Assembly (NCBI GenBank): GCA_029747585.1
Contig: JAPEVF010000191.1
Location: 1-64,000, forward strand
Direction: 5' to 3'
DNA from: Pleurotus djamor
Lineage: Eukaryota; Basidiomycota; Agaricomycetes; Agaricales; Pleurotaceae
DNA length: 64,000 bases
This document shows positions 21,178 to 32,128 of the stretch, in pieces; position 1 is the first letter of the stretch; every line of letters starts with the position of its first letter. The notes under the pieces are model-generated. The model was not told where the DNA came from. It ran no database searches and saw only the letters and a list, made by a program, of their open reading frames with translations. Both the position numbers and the translations under genes were made by a program.

Positions 21178-23817
21178 AAAAGGGTTTAACCACGATTAAT
21201 TGCTTTGACTGCGACCATTGACCACAGGTTTCGTCTGGGGATTCCACTGCTTATGGAGTCTGAGAAAGCCTAGCGAAAGCCCGAGGCGGACCGATAGGTT
21301 GACTTGTCGCGGATCTCGAATATGGATCGTTCATGGAGGTCTTGGATAGCGCAACTGCGATGGTTGATTGATGCCCTTTTCTAGACGAAGGGAATCACTA
21401 AAAAGACGACAACACGTCTGGAGTAGTGTCCCCCGAGCAGCGGTGCTGTTAATAGGTATGAGGCAAGTCTCATCTACCTGGCACGAAACCCAGCTTTATA
21501 CAGGATTCGTCCGTCAGATTTCCTTACTTAACATTGGTAATAGTATACGTACCGATATCCTTCTCGTATCAGTCGACGAATTTCTCCTTTCGTTAGGGAG
21601 CGAAAACCTGGATCAAATTCTTGGGACGTCAGTCCGGTGCTATCAATGGAAAGAACGAAGACCATGCCTGCCTAGTTCCTTCTCGAGCATTGGTTCGCTG
21701 AGCTCAAGAAGAGATCCGGAGACGTCCTCCACGCTCTTCACCAGCCGTGGAGAGATATCCCTAACGTTCTTCTGTGCCATCTGCATGTCAATACGACTAC
21801 CGTTATGTCCCGAGAAGAAGCTTTATTCTCCGCCGCGAGTCCAAGAGATGCTGGAAGAATTCGAGACCGCTGGTCAATCTTCCCGCCGTTTTAAGTTTCT
21901 ACGGGGCTGAGGAGCGTAGATCGAAGCTCCAGAGCCGAAAGCTGAAGCCTTGAAGGCGCAGAGAGATTGAATCTTGGAAGTTCGTACCCGTGGTATGTGC
22001 CCACAGCTGACTGATTTGAAGGAGGCAATTCCATTATTAGTTCAACTGCAGACTTGGGTCTCATAGGAGGAGAGCGTCGATTGGAAAACATCCAAGAGGG
22101 ATACCGCACCGGACCGAACGCTCACGTGTGTGAGAGTAAGGGGACTCTACACAGGCGTTAGGGGCCTTCTTGGTTTCGTGTGCCCTCGAGGGGTCGAGGC
22201 TCCTTCGGATTCTCCACGGGTGGGTGTGATCTTGAATATGACTGAGGCGCAGATTTTAGCTAGGAAGAACCATACAGAGGTCTCTGTGAGTACACGTCCT
22301 ACTGCCAAATCTTCTGGATTGATTGGCAACGCGATCATCGAACAGAACAGACTTTTCATTTCGCATTTTATGACAGATAGTCATCCAGGATTCCGAGCAA
22401 GGACAAAGCGTAGATAATTTGGCATGAATCACGAAATCGAGACCAGTAAACATTTTGAACGGACAAGAATCCGGAACAAGGATCCTGAAAGGTCGAATTA
22501 GAATGGTCCGTTTGAGCGATGTGATGGTCGATTGGACATGGACATGACAGGTATTTTGAGTTTGGATTTAGAAGCACGAGTTCTCGCTTTTCTACATTAC
22601 TTGCGACTACGAGTGATTCCATGGAGTGCGTAGGATTCCTTGAAGATAGATCCGGAGCTATACAAGCAGAGTCAAGGTGGAGTAAACATTACTTAGAGGG
22701 GGAGTGAAGCGATGGACTTGGGCGAACTGGTAAACATTCTAGCGATGGCGTCAAATGGATACTTATTGGATATGACGACAGCAAGGAATGTGAAGCAAGT
22801 TTGACGCTACAAGATTTTCCGTGCGGCACCGTTGTCAACAGATGCGCGGTGTGGATGGGGTACGTATGGTAGAACAGAAATACGAACATGGGTGAATTTA
22901 TTACATACAGTACTCTATGTAGGCAAACTAAACATCGTACGCATAATCATTGGGAGAGAAGTACTTCCAGTCATCACGATACTCCAGATGCACATACTCG
23001 CAAACTCGTGTGTTTCCCCAATCCACATTATTCATCCCCATACTCCCGCTCTGGAACTGGTTAACGAAGTCACGAGTGACGACGCTCCGAACGATTTGTA
23101 CGGTTTGTATGTTCCGTGATTCCAGTAGCGCGGAGAGCGATTTTGAGTCGGTCGATAGGGCGAACCTACAATCTTTCTCTCCATCTCCGAAAACGTAGCC
23201 TGAGAGGATTAGGGTGTCTAGCATGGGAAAGTACCAGTCCTAGTTCTAGGTCCATGACGTCGCCTGCATCACCGTGTGCCAGTGAAGGCGGTGAGGAAGG
23301 GTACTTAGTTTGTACCAACACGAATGTAGATTGCTTCAGGCGTCGGACGTTGGAAGGGTTCGTCGCACACGCCTACTATGTGAGCGAATGTTGCAGGCAG
23401 TTGGTCAACCTGATCATCAATCAATATTAATCATCTTGCATATCGACCAGAGCGAATGAAGCCAAAACCTGATCATGTCAGCGGGTTGTCAGACAAAACC
23501 ACGAAGACAAGTATGGTTGATGTGGAAGAACGTAAAATATGACACTACGAACAAAACGCAGCGCTGTCCAAANGTAACAAAGGTGTAGAGTAATCTGAAC
23601 CGCGAACAAGGAGTACTTTTCTGCCAGTGAAGCGAACATCAGGAACGTCGAATAGACACGGAGGAGCGAAGCGCCGAAGATAACATCAACAACATTAGTC
23701 CAACAGGGAATTATACCAAAAAACAGTCCCAAGAAAGCGAAACACCTAAATATCATCAACTTCTTGTCCTCCATCCGGAGGATCCTCCTGCAAGAGATAA
23801 CGCGTCTTGTATCATGT
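21178..23817. other. gene-poor 2.6 kb
   Basis: Only scattered open frames: 21368-21910 (+, 180 codons), 22130-22417 (+) and 22928-23224 (-). None splices into a convincing gene. The first 200 nt probably hold the promoter of the acidic protein gene. The last 100 nt are the 3' flank of the CFEM gene. Confidence 0.4.
22928..23224 (-). pseudogene. possible C-terminal remnant of an F-box/LRR-like protein
   Basis: A 98-codon frame preceded in frame by DWYF and a splice-acceptor-like CTAG. LDTLILSGYVF and the regular leucine spacing resemble the tail of basidiomycete F-box proteins. No F-box exon is found upstream. It is weakly supported and may be a remnant or the last exon of an unresolved gene. 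Confidence 0.22.
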
Positions 23818-24583
23818 TCAAAGAACAAAGACGGCGCCCATAGCAGCACCGACAACGGCGACACCGGCAGCGACAAAGCCTTGGGTACCGATAACGACGG
23901 CCTTGCCTCCGAGAGCAGCGTTCGAGGTGGTTTGCTGGGGAGCCGTGGTGCCTGAGCTTGTTCCAGTCGTAGAAGAAGAAACTGGACGCGTAACGGTGGG
24001 GGCAGGCAAGCTGGTCGTTGGCAGCGAAACGGACGTTGGGAGGGCGCTTGTCGAGCTCGACGTCTCGCTCTCAGCCTCGGTGGTGGCAGAACCAGTGGCG
24101 GAATCAGATGCGCTAGGGATGACACTTGAGGCTAATGGTGACAAGGGAAAAATTTCAGGGTGTCAGGAACGCAAGGATATAAATAGATGAAACGATGACG
24201 ACGAACCTTCACCACCGCAGAGAGCAGCTTGGAGACCGAGAGCAGTTTGTTGCTCTTCGGGTGTGCATTGACTGAGAAGGCATTCTTGAGCAGCTGCTTG
24301 GAAGTTGTTCGTTGTACTGCAAGCGCATGCTGGGTCGGAGCTACGAAGAAGAAAGGCGAAAGGTCAGTACAGGCGGAAGTACCGGCGGGAGGAAATTTAA
24401 GACGAACAAGGTACATCCAGCGGCTTGTCCAGCTTGGAGGGAGCATGTGAGGACGCATGCGGGGATTCCGTCGGTGCTGGTCGGTGGTGTAGCAGTTCCC
24501 GTCGTGGTCGCAGGGGCTGAGGAGTCTTGCGCGGCAACGAAAGCGATCGAGGCAGCGAGAACGAGCAACTTTTGGGCGAGCAT
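23818..24583 (-). CDS. CFEM-domain GPI-anchored cell-surface protein, three exons
   Basis: Exons are 24583-24408, 24340-24207 and 24131-23818, giving 207 aa. A signal peptide (residues 1-18) and a Thr/Pro-rich spacer come first. Then comes a complete CFEM domain with all eight cysteines at 43, 47, 57, 64, 66, 79, 84 and 100 (PACVLTC, GCTFSDPACAC, CLLSQC, LQAALC). A Ser/Thr-rich stalk and a hydrophobic C-terminus (AAGVAVVGAAMGAVFVL) fit a GPI signal. CFEM proteins sit in the fungal wall or membrane; some bind haem, others act in adhesion or host interaction. The canonical haem-ligand Asp position is compatible with D61. Both introns use the unusual donor GTTCGT, and only this choice joins the cysteine frame. 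A TATA box lies about 110 nt upstream. Confidence 0.9.
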
Positions 24584-24690
24584 CTTTGAAGGGTACGAGG
24601 AGGAGAACGTGAGGGACGTTATAGAAAAATGGGGGACGTGAGGGAAGACGGGCAAAGTCGAACGACAAGGAGCGCGTGTGCAACTCGCAA

Positions 24691-24699
24691 CTTTATATG
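24691..24699 (-). promoter_or_regulatory. TATA box of the CFEM gene
   Basis: CATATAAAG on the minus strand, about 110 nt upstream of the ATG at 24583 in an otherwise GC-rich region. Confidence 0.5.
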
Positions 24700-25468
24700 T
24701 CGTATGACCTTTGTTTACTTGCAAAGATGTCGACAAACAAAGGACCACCCTCATCGTTAGGCTGCCCGCACTCCATTCTCGGCTACTTTTTCCATCTTCT
24801 CAACTTCGGTTTCATCGGAAACACATCAACACCCCATTTCTGTCGCACACGGGATGTCTAGATGACGGCCTGTGAACAGGAATGAATTGGGGTGCCGGCA
24901 TGGATGACACACGTTCCGTGGCCGACTCTGAATGAGCATCAACAGGAATTATTATAGGCTAAGCCGAGTTTTCAGCAGTGACTTTGAGCGGGAGCGAAGT
25001 TCCACCTTACCACTGTAGTTATGGGAGTAGTTGGTGGAAAGTCAAGCTGTCTAGTGGTCTCACTAGATAGGAGCCCCCTCAAGCTTCGAAGTCCACGCAG
25101 AATATTCTAGCGTCATAGCCGACTTCATCCTGCGTGACTTCATACGTTCTGGTATTCTCACAAGATCTTGACCGTGCAACGAGAAAAGGAAGAACGCCCA
25201 CGAGCCAGCAGTGTGTGCCGCTTATAAAGTTGCCCTGCGGCGAGCGAACGAGCGAACCGTCAAGCCGAAGAATGTGGTATCAGAAGTACGAGAGGCTGTG
25301 AAGGAGACTGGACAACGTGCAGATTTGGGCGGTAGAGTAGACGGAAATCGACGAAATTTCAAGACAAGTTGAACATGACATTGCGAACTTTGAACATGGA
25401 ATGTCCGTCGAAGTCGGAGCGCCCGTAAGCGCCCAGTCCATATTGCTCTTGGAGGATCTTGCTCTTGC
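24700..25468. other. divergent promoter region
   Basis: Lies between the divergently transcribed CFEM (-) and methyltransferase (+) genes. Only short frames, no repeat seen. Confidence 0.5.
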
Positions 25469-26747
25469 ATGTCCACTTTGCGACTCCCTCCCATCACCCC
25501 CGACTCCATCCTTCTTTGCATTTTCACCCTAATTGTCACCTATATCCTCTTGTTTACCTCTTTTCTTCGCGACTTTATCACCTCAATCCTCGGTTCATCC
25601 CCGAAAAGCAACCATGGCCCATTTTCCCTCCACCAAGCCGCTCTTTCCTATCAAAATTACTTGAAGGTGGCTTCGAATGAAGTCTCGCGAATGCGTTCTG
25701 CTTCTTCGAGCGTCCCACGCACACATGGACGGATATTAAAGCAAATTGGTTACCCAGCAAAACTTGTTCGGTTGGAAGAAACCGTTCGAACGAATGCTCT
25801 AGTGACAGACGGGATCGCGAGGGAAGCTCGTAGACTCTACCCTACGGTGTCGCTCAGCAATCAGGCCAAGTCCGACGGGATTGGACGCGTCAGGGAGGCT
25901 CTGAAGCACTTCGTGCGCGACTGGAGTAATGAAGGGAAGGAAGAGAGGGACCGTATGTTCAGGCACATCCTTGATATCCTAGAAGCAGTTGTCCCGGAGG
26001 AAAGACGAGGGAAGAAGGTCCTCGTACCTGGTGCTGGGCTTGGACGACTTGCATGGGAGATCTCTCAGCTGGGTATGCCGCGTTTTTCTCTGGTTTTCAT
26101 GCTAGCATCTGACGGTCTTGTTAGGCTTTGACACAACAGCGAACGAGCTATCGTACTACATGATACTGGCGTTTCAGTTCCTCTTGTCGCCTTCATCGAC
26201 GGCTCGCGTCAACCAGCACACTCTCCACCCCTTCGCGTACTGGTTTTCCCACCAGCGATCCAACGACTCCCTTTTCCGTGCTGTCCAGTTCCCCGATGCC
26301 ATCCCCCGGCTATCACCCACATTCCATCTCTCCGAAGCCGATTTCCTTTCCCTCAAACCCCCTCTACAAAATCCCGAACCCATCGCATTCTGGTCGTCTG
26401 AGGAATCTTCGTATCTCCGAGGATACGACTACATCGTCACCCTCTTCTTCATCGATACCTCCCTCAACGTCGTATCCACGATAGAGCAGATTCATCACCT
26501 GCTTCGACCAGGAGGGACTTGGATCAACTTGGGGCCGTTGCTGTGGACGGGCGGGGCACAGGCGAAGATGGAGTTGAGCCTGGAGGAAGTGTTGGCTGTT
26601 GCGCGAGAGGTTGGGTTTATATTTGAGGAGCTGGCGGATGATGGTATATGTACACGGACAGTCAAAGCAGAGTATACAGCGGATAGACGAGCTATGATGC
26701 AGTGGATGTACCATACAGAGTTCTGGGTGGCGAAAAAGAACAAGTAA
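25469..26747 (+). CDS. N2227 / carnosine N-methyltransferase-like protein, membrane-anchored, two exons
   Basis: Exons are 25469-26072 and 26125-26747, giving 408 aa. After a short N-terminus comes a 20-residue membrane helix (ILLCIFTLIVTYILLFTSFL, residues 14-33). The methyltransferase part has the SAM-binding loop VLVPGAGLGRLAWE (G188-G192), the N2227 signature GFDTTANELSYYMILAFQFLL right after the intron, HPFAYWFS, and the late motif LLRPGGTWINLGPLLW. Relatives (human CARNMT1, yeast YNL092W) methylate a histidine side chain in carnosine or proteins using SAM. The histidine substrate here is inferred from the family only. The TM anchor is unusual for the family and suggests attachment to an internal membrane. 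Confidence 0.88.
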
Positions 26748-29099
26748 ATAATATGGACTTTACGGTACGAGTAAGGAAGTCGTCCATGGGGAATACAAAC
26801 ATATGTGGAAGGATCAGAGTAACAACATGACGACCAGAGCATGATATAGGATATCCACGATGAGCCACTAGCCCATCTTCCAGTCGCTGTCCTTGCGAGG
26901 ACGCCTTGAGTGGGAGCCGCCTATGAGGGGGGATACTCCCCCTCGCTGGACACTGTGTTCCATCAACACATCGTCAGTCGCAGCCTGATTCACTGGACGT
27001 TGACGTTGACGTGTTGTAGCTGTAGCCACAACGGCGGGTATACGATGTCTAGGGGGAACATGGCGGTGATACATGATGACGACGCGAGTGGTGAAGCTTG
27101 AAGCGGAAAGACTAACGCCAGCAGCATGACTGGACGTTCCGTACGAGCTGCGAGAACGCCAGGGGAATACCCATACAAGGTCGCGGTCTCGTACGTTGGG
27201 TCATAGAGTAGACGTGACCGTGGCCAGGAAGAAGATATGGCTGAGCCAGGAGGATATCTTGACCTCTTTGAGCCACGTCCGGAGAGGTGGACGCGACATA
27301 ATGAAAGGGCAGCGTGGGGAAGGTGCGGCGGTCGTCGTAGACATCTCTTCGGACGGAGTGGGGACGATGGATCCCAAACGTCGCATCCCTGGTCACAGTC
27401 TTCTTCGCCATCTTTCAGCAACATCTACCCGCTTGCGATATCCTGTCCACCACCCCCATCCAGTATGCCCAAACCACACAGTGGAACCGCCTCGTGTTAT
27501 GTTGAAGGAGCAGCAGCATCCAAACGACACAAGCAAACCCCAGCGAGAGGTGATCGTGGAGTTCGCAAAAAGTTCTCTCTAGAGGGATCTCCGAGCTACT
27601 GATGGCGAGCTATCACAATCACAGCGCAGAGAATTGGAATCAGGGATAGCAGGCCCCAAGCAATGGGGTAACGCTGGTACTTTCAAGCCGGACCGAGAAG
27701 GAGAAGCCGCTGGGTGACTAGGAGGGACTGTGCTTCGGGTTTTGCGACACATCATGGACATTGAGGTATTCTTTCATGTTGGGATGTAGTCAGAGACGAC
27801 TTGAGGGGGACTCCAACGATTTCGAGCTTGATATTTTGGCTGGTGTAAGTGACGATGACTGGCAGGAAGACCCGACAGCATCAACGCAGAAGGCATTGTC
27901 CAAAAGGGTCTGGATGCCCAGTTCGCAAAGCTGCGGGAATAATACTAGGACGGGTGTGAGTGGGTGGCGGTACCCATTGGAAACGACATCGCGAATGACA
28001 TGAAGGGAACGTCGCCCATCGCTGAGGCCCTTCGTTCGAATCGTCCTGATGATCCTGGTGACGCAGCCGTGGTATCCATCCCAGACAATGAATCCAATTG
28101 TCGCTGGGGACAATAGCACATATAACGTTGTAGGAGGATACGTCTGGGACAAACACAAGCCCACATCCCACATCAAAGAGGTGCCAGTGCTGTACGTCAT
28201 TTGGTAGCATCTCTGAGCCGCGCTGGTGACGACACATCCCGATCACAGCGAAAGCGAGACATTGGGCAGCGTGGACACGCTGGTACGGCCAGCCAATACA
28301 CTCTGTGACATCGGGGACGAGGCTTTGGGGACGGACATCGGGATCAGGCCCCAAAACAGCGAACGTCGTTGCTCCCGCGCAGTGATACCTACTGTAAAAT
28401 GAGTATGATACAGAGAGTAATTGTGTAGCAAACGCACCACATCAAGCTATTGAGTCCGCTATCCTTCACGCCACCGTACCTATTGAGCAGGTACGGGGAG
28501 ACCTATCCACTCAGTCACCCTAGCGTACCATACGTCGGAGCGTTCCACTATTGATAAGCTAAGTACACCAGCGCTGTGCGACGAGGGAATGTATTTGCTT
28601 ACCTAGCCACAGGATGTTCTCCGCTTAGAAGCCGCTGTCAGGAGAAGTCGATGCCTGGTTGTACAGTTACACGTTGATGTTATTCCCCTTATCTCCAAGC
28701 TAGGCGAAGCGAGGGGACAACGGTGTGAGGGAACACCAAACCAACCAAGTGGAAACGATCCTAGCTGAGTCCAGGGCCAAATCGTGCCTGCGAGAGCTTC
28801 ATCGCTATATCAGAGTTAAGCTATTGTGAGCAAGCAGCTGATGTACTACTCACCGTGTGCCTCTCACTATCTCCACAAGATTCGGGAAGCAGGGCGAAAC
28901 AGAGATAGCGTCCGATGTGCATTTGCGGCGAAATCGTAGCACCGGAGTCTGGCGCAGGTTTTCAGTAAAATTAGAGGCAGAAATTGAGAGAGATCCTCTT
29001 ACTCGAGACCGAAGACAAGTCAGTGAACCAGGCCGCCGCCAGTGCAAGTGAGGAATCGGATCCTGATCGCATGACATCTTCAGGAAGACTTGTTGAGGT
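26748..29099. other. unresolved 2.3 kb, possible decayed multi-membrane protein on the minus strand
   Basis: Overlapping minus frames at 27112-27424, 27790-28200 and 27881-28354 contain hydrophobic stretches. One segment (GFIVWDGYHGCVTRIIRTIR) is reminiscent of basidiomycete multi-TM proteins. Frames switch without good splice sites and stops interrupt each of them. I cannot assemble a gene. A decayed membrane protein or a missed intron-rich gene is possible. No domain is named. Confidence 0.25.
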
Positions 29100-30935
29100 A
29101 AGTCAGAGGGGTCTCACTGGGGAATATGGAATCAATCATGATGCATACAGAGCTATTAGCCTGAGCTTACCTTCAGCGGCATAACGAGGCACCTTCGAAG
29201 ATCTGATTCAGCGCGAGCCCCAGACTGCCGCTTTGATAGATTATGGAATCATTGAACGCAAAATCGATATGCGGGCGAAAGAAAGGGACATCAGACGTAT
29301 GTCCGAGATGTTTGCATACAATGCACGGAGGTGATCTGTCTGAGAGCGTATACATCGAGCAGGGCAAATGGAGGCAACAATTCGGTCAGTGAGGTGGCGG
29401 TGTAGGCGTGATTGAACATTGAATCACATGACTGAAACTCCTGAGTAATCAGGAGAAGCGCCGAGTTCAACGAAGAAGTATCTCGCGCCGCAGATCTCCT
29501 GTCAAGCATTCTGCCACATCGCTCAGAAGATCCAACGACTATATAAGTGGCGTATTGTGTCAAGGCTCGAGACATACTGGCGTGGCGCAGAAGGTCAACG
29601 CGCAGATCGATGGAAGCCCGATACGTCCCAGTTGCCATCACATGCGACGACAGTTCTTCTTATTCTGTTTGTACCCCAGGCTCTATGGGTATCTGCGCTC
29701 TCCACCAACTCTGAGCTCACTCTGACTTCTCCAGCTTCCCGTGCGGAACTAAGCTGGCCATTAGGGGCTACTGAGGGGCTGTAGCTGGCGAGCAAGGTAC
29801 GGCTCCCTTCGTGCCTTATTACAGTGACTGCTGCTGATGTCACATTAACCACAACTGTCGACGAGAACCTCGGTTCAAGCCATCATCCGGCCCACTATCC
29901 AAGAGCTTGTTCGTCATCCCCATGCTCAGGAATCCAATCCAAAATCGCGAGTCCACAGTAAAATCACCACAAATGCCGTGTATCCCGACGTTTTTGGCTT
30001 AGGGTGAACAAACGTAGCTCTTAGGGCCTAGAAGCATTCTTCCAGCGCCTTATCCATCACCGCTACGCAGCTCGGTCAGCCTCACCTCCGCGGAGAATGG
30101 ATTCAACCGGTTCCATATTTATGTCACCGTGAATCCTTGCCAAATACTTCCAAGATCATCGCCCTAAGCGTCTATTTGTACCCCAGACGGATGTGTTGTA
30201 TTCTCCTTGACTACAGTGAGCTGGAAGTTCGATTCCGTCGGAGCGCCCCCATTGTACCCGACGCTGGCTATGCGGTAGATGTGCCATGTCTGATTCCTGT
30301 CTCTCCAGCTCTCGTACTTGGTCTTTCCCCAACGATCTACGTGATCACCGACGAGCTCGGACCCGTCCAAACTGCACTGATGAAGCTAAGATACCGAAGG
30401 TCAAGCAATATCCCGGTGTCCGGAAATCAGGTTGCACATTGACGGGTGCCGGTGATCCCCACAGTACCCGATGCCGGCCACATATGTCGTCGATATGCTG
30501 ACATCTGCTCCAGTATCCAGTAGGGCCGAGACTTCTCAGCGATTGATGCGTACCACTGGCGCTGATTATACGACCTCGATACAGCGATAGCGCCAATTGA
30601 ATTTATACTTGAATCATAGATGCAAAAATGTTATATTCTGAATTCAGCCATTTGTCGTTTTCAAGCAATTGAAATGATAACCCCTCTGAGCTTGTGATCC
30701 CTCAACCGCACTCGCACGACCGCTCATGGACAATGCCGTTATATAGAATCAAAGTGCTCTTTCGATCGAGTGTGTGGTGTCGGTTACCACTTCAATGGCT
30801 AGTCCTTTTGAGGGACCTAGTACCCTGCGGCTCGGCTGGCGGCTGGCACCGAGGTCTACGGTGTTCCATCCGCCGGTGTTCCATATGTACGGTTGCATCG
30901 TATCACGCACACCAAACGCACACAGCAAGTCCACA
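29100..30935 (+). repeat. dispersed duplicated segment, copy A
   Basis: This stretch aligns along most of its length with the reverse complement of 48550-50120. By eye, identity is around 65-75% with many small gaps. Anchors include TATAAGTGGCGTATTGTGTCA (29541 region), GGCGCAGAAGGTCAAC, GGAGAATGGATTCAACC, CATACTTCCAAGATCATC-like sequence, and AAATGATAACCCCTCTGAGC near 30670. Its 3' part contains the FunK1-like remnant. No terminal repeats or target-site duplications were found, so segmental duplication or an old element are both possible. Confidence 0.75.
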
Positions 30936-30940
30936 GTTGA
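30160..30940 (-). pseudogene. decayed FunK1-type protein kinase, copy A
   Basis: On the minus strand, pieces of the C-lobe of the fungus-specific FunK1 kinase family appear in the right order but in shifting frames. They are a PSxxxxLxPSKGLAIE segment (in place of the DFD metal-binding region), IAEKS...WPASGTVGI (in place of the family's RTGT-PFM), and a LVGDHVDRWGKTKYES stretch typical of the late FunK1 motif (xxRWGxxDYExA). The DFD motif is lost (IEVV). Copy B at 47.1-49.0 kb shares IAEKS, SGTVGI and VDRWGK. FunK1 kinases are expanded in mushroom-forming fungi. This copy is dead or a fragment. Confidence 0.5.
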
Positions 30941-32128
30941 ATCTAACGATCATCCGCATGGATATTCCTTTGGATATTCCGACCCAATTCCGACTAGCGA
31001 CTGGGATGCCGTATTACTATTACTTTGGAGAAGCAATTCACGAGTGCTCCGCCACTCATTTCATAGTGATTCTGTCCCAATATAGTTCGCTAGAAGCATG
31101 ATGAATGAATGGACATCTCCCAAGTTCGCTACTAGTGATACTGTGGGTCCGCAACGTTCCTCAACCCCAGGCGAATTTCCAAATTCCATGATGAACACAG
31201 GGATTATATGTGATCACCCATGAAAGTAGCGTTCAACTCGTAGGCATGCCTTCATCCCCGTTTCACTTGGTGCTACTAAAAATGACGGTTTTTCGTCTCA
31301 TGGCCGATCAGACCGATGGAAGACTCGGTGTGTACCTTCTTAGGTTGCCGATAGGTCAACTATAACCGTGTTTTGGCCGTGTCCGACAACCACATTCCAG
31401 CCGTCAAGCATTCGAAACTTCTGAATAGACTGGATGATCGATAGGTCGAGCGGATAGGTGATCTGAAATTAAGACAACATGTTCGTACGACTAACTTGGC
31501 GAATAATACATCCAACCGACGCATCACCATCTTTCAACTTTGACCTTAAGTTGTAGCTCTGGCGACGTAATAACGTAGAAGACATACGACAGGCTTCAAC
31601 ACATTCTTGTAAGTAATCCTGATTCAAGCCTGAATCCTGGACGACCACCCTTAGAAAGCGGCGCTGTTGGCAACGTTGTCAAGCTTGAAATTAAATATAG
31701 TCTGCTGGTGTGGGGTGTGTACGCCGCGTGTGTGCCAGACAGGAACAGGGAAACCGTAATTCGATAAGCGATAACTGGAGGTGGGGTTGGAGTCAGGGCA
31801 GCCTTGAGGTCGCCTGCTGGCGGCGTAGGCGAAGTGAATATTCTTGGGAGACCTAGTAAGCTCGTCTCACGTCGAGCCAAGAACTGTGAAGTACAAGCTT
31901 AAGCCGGAGTGGAAGGAGTGAAAGCATGAAACTCGTTGCGGGTCATGTCTACGGTGTGTAATATACAGGATATTTACTTTTTGAAACGGCGAACTGACAA
32001 AAAGAATGCAGCATCGTCCGAGTGGATTGCAGTTATAGGTGCCAATGCGTGTACGTGAAAAGCACGAATAAAATACAGGAATGAGGAAGGGAGAGCGTGA
32101 AAGCAAAGTGGAAAGCACGAGCGGTCCA
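30941..32128. other. intergenic, nothing recognised
   Basis: No gene supported. The short minus frame 31596-31880 lies in a region without splice or coding features. Confidence 0.45.

Noticed and set aside
21368..21910. 180-codon + frame
   Set aside because: No domain, no splice support, odd composition. Alternative frames look equally protein-like, so no call is possible.
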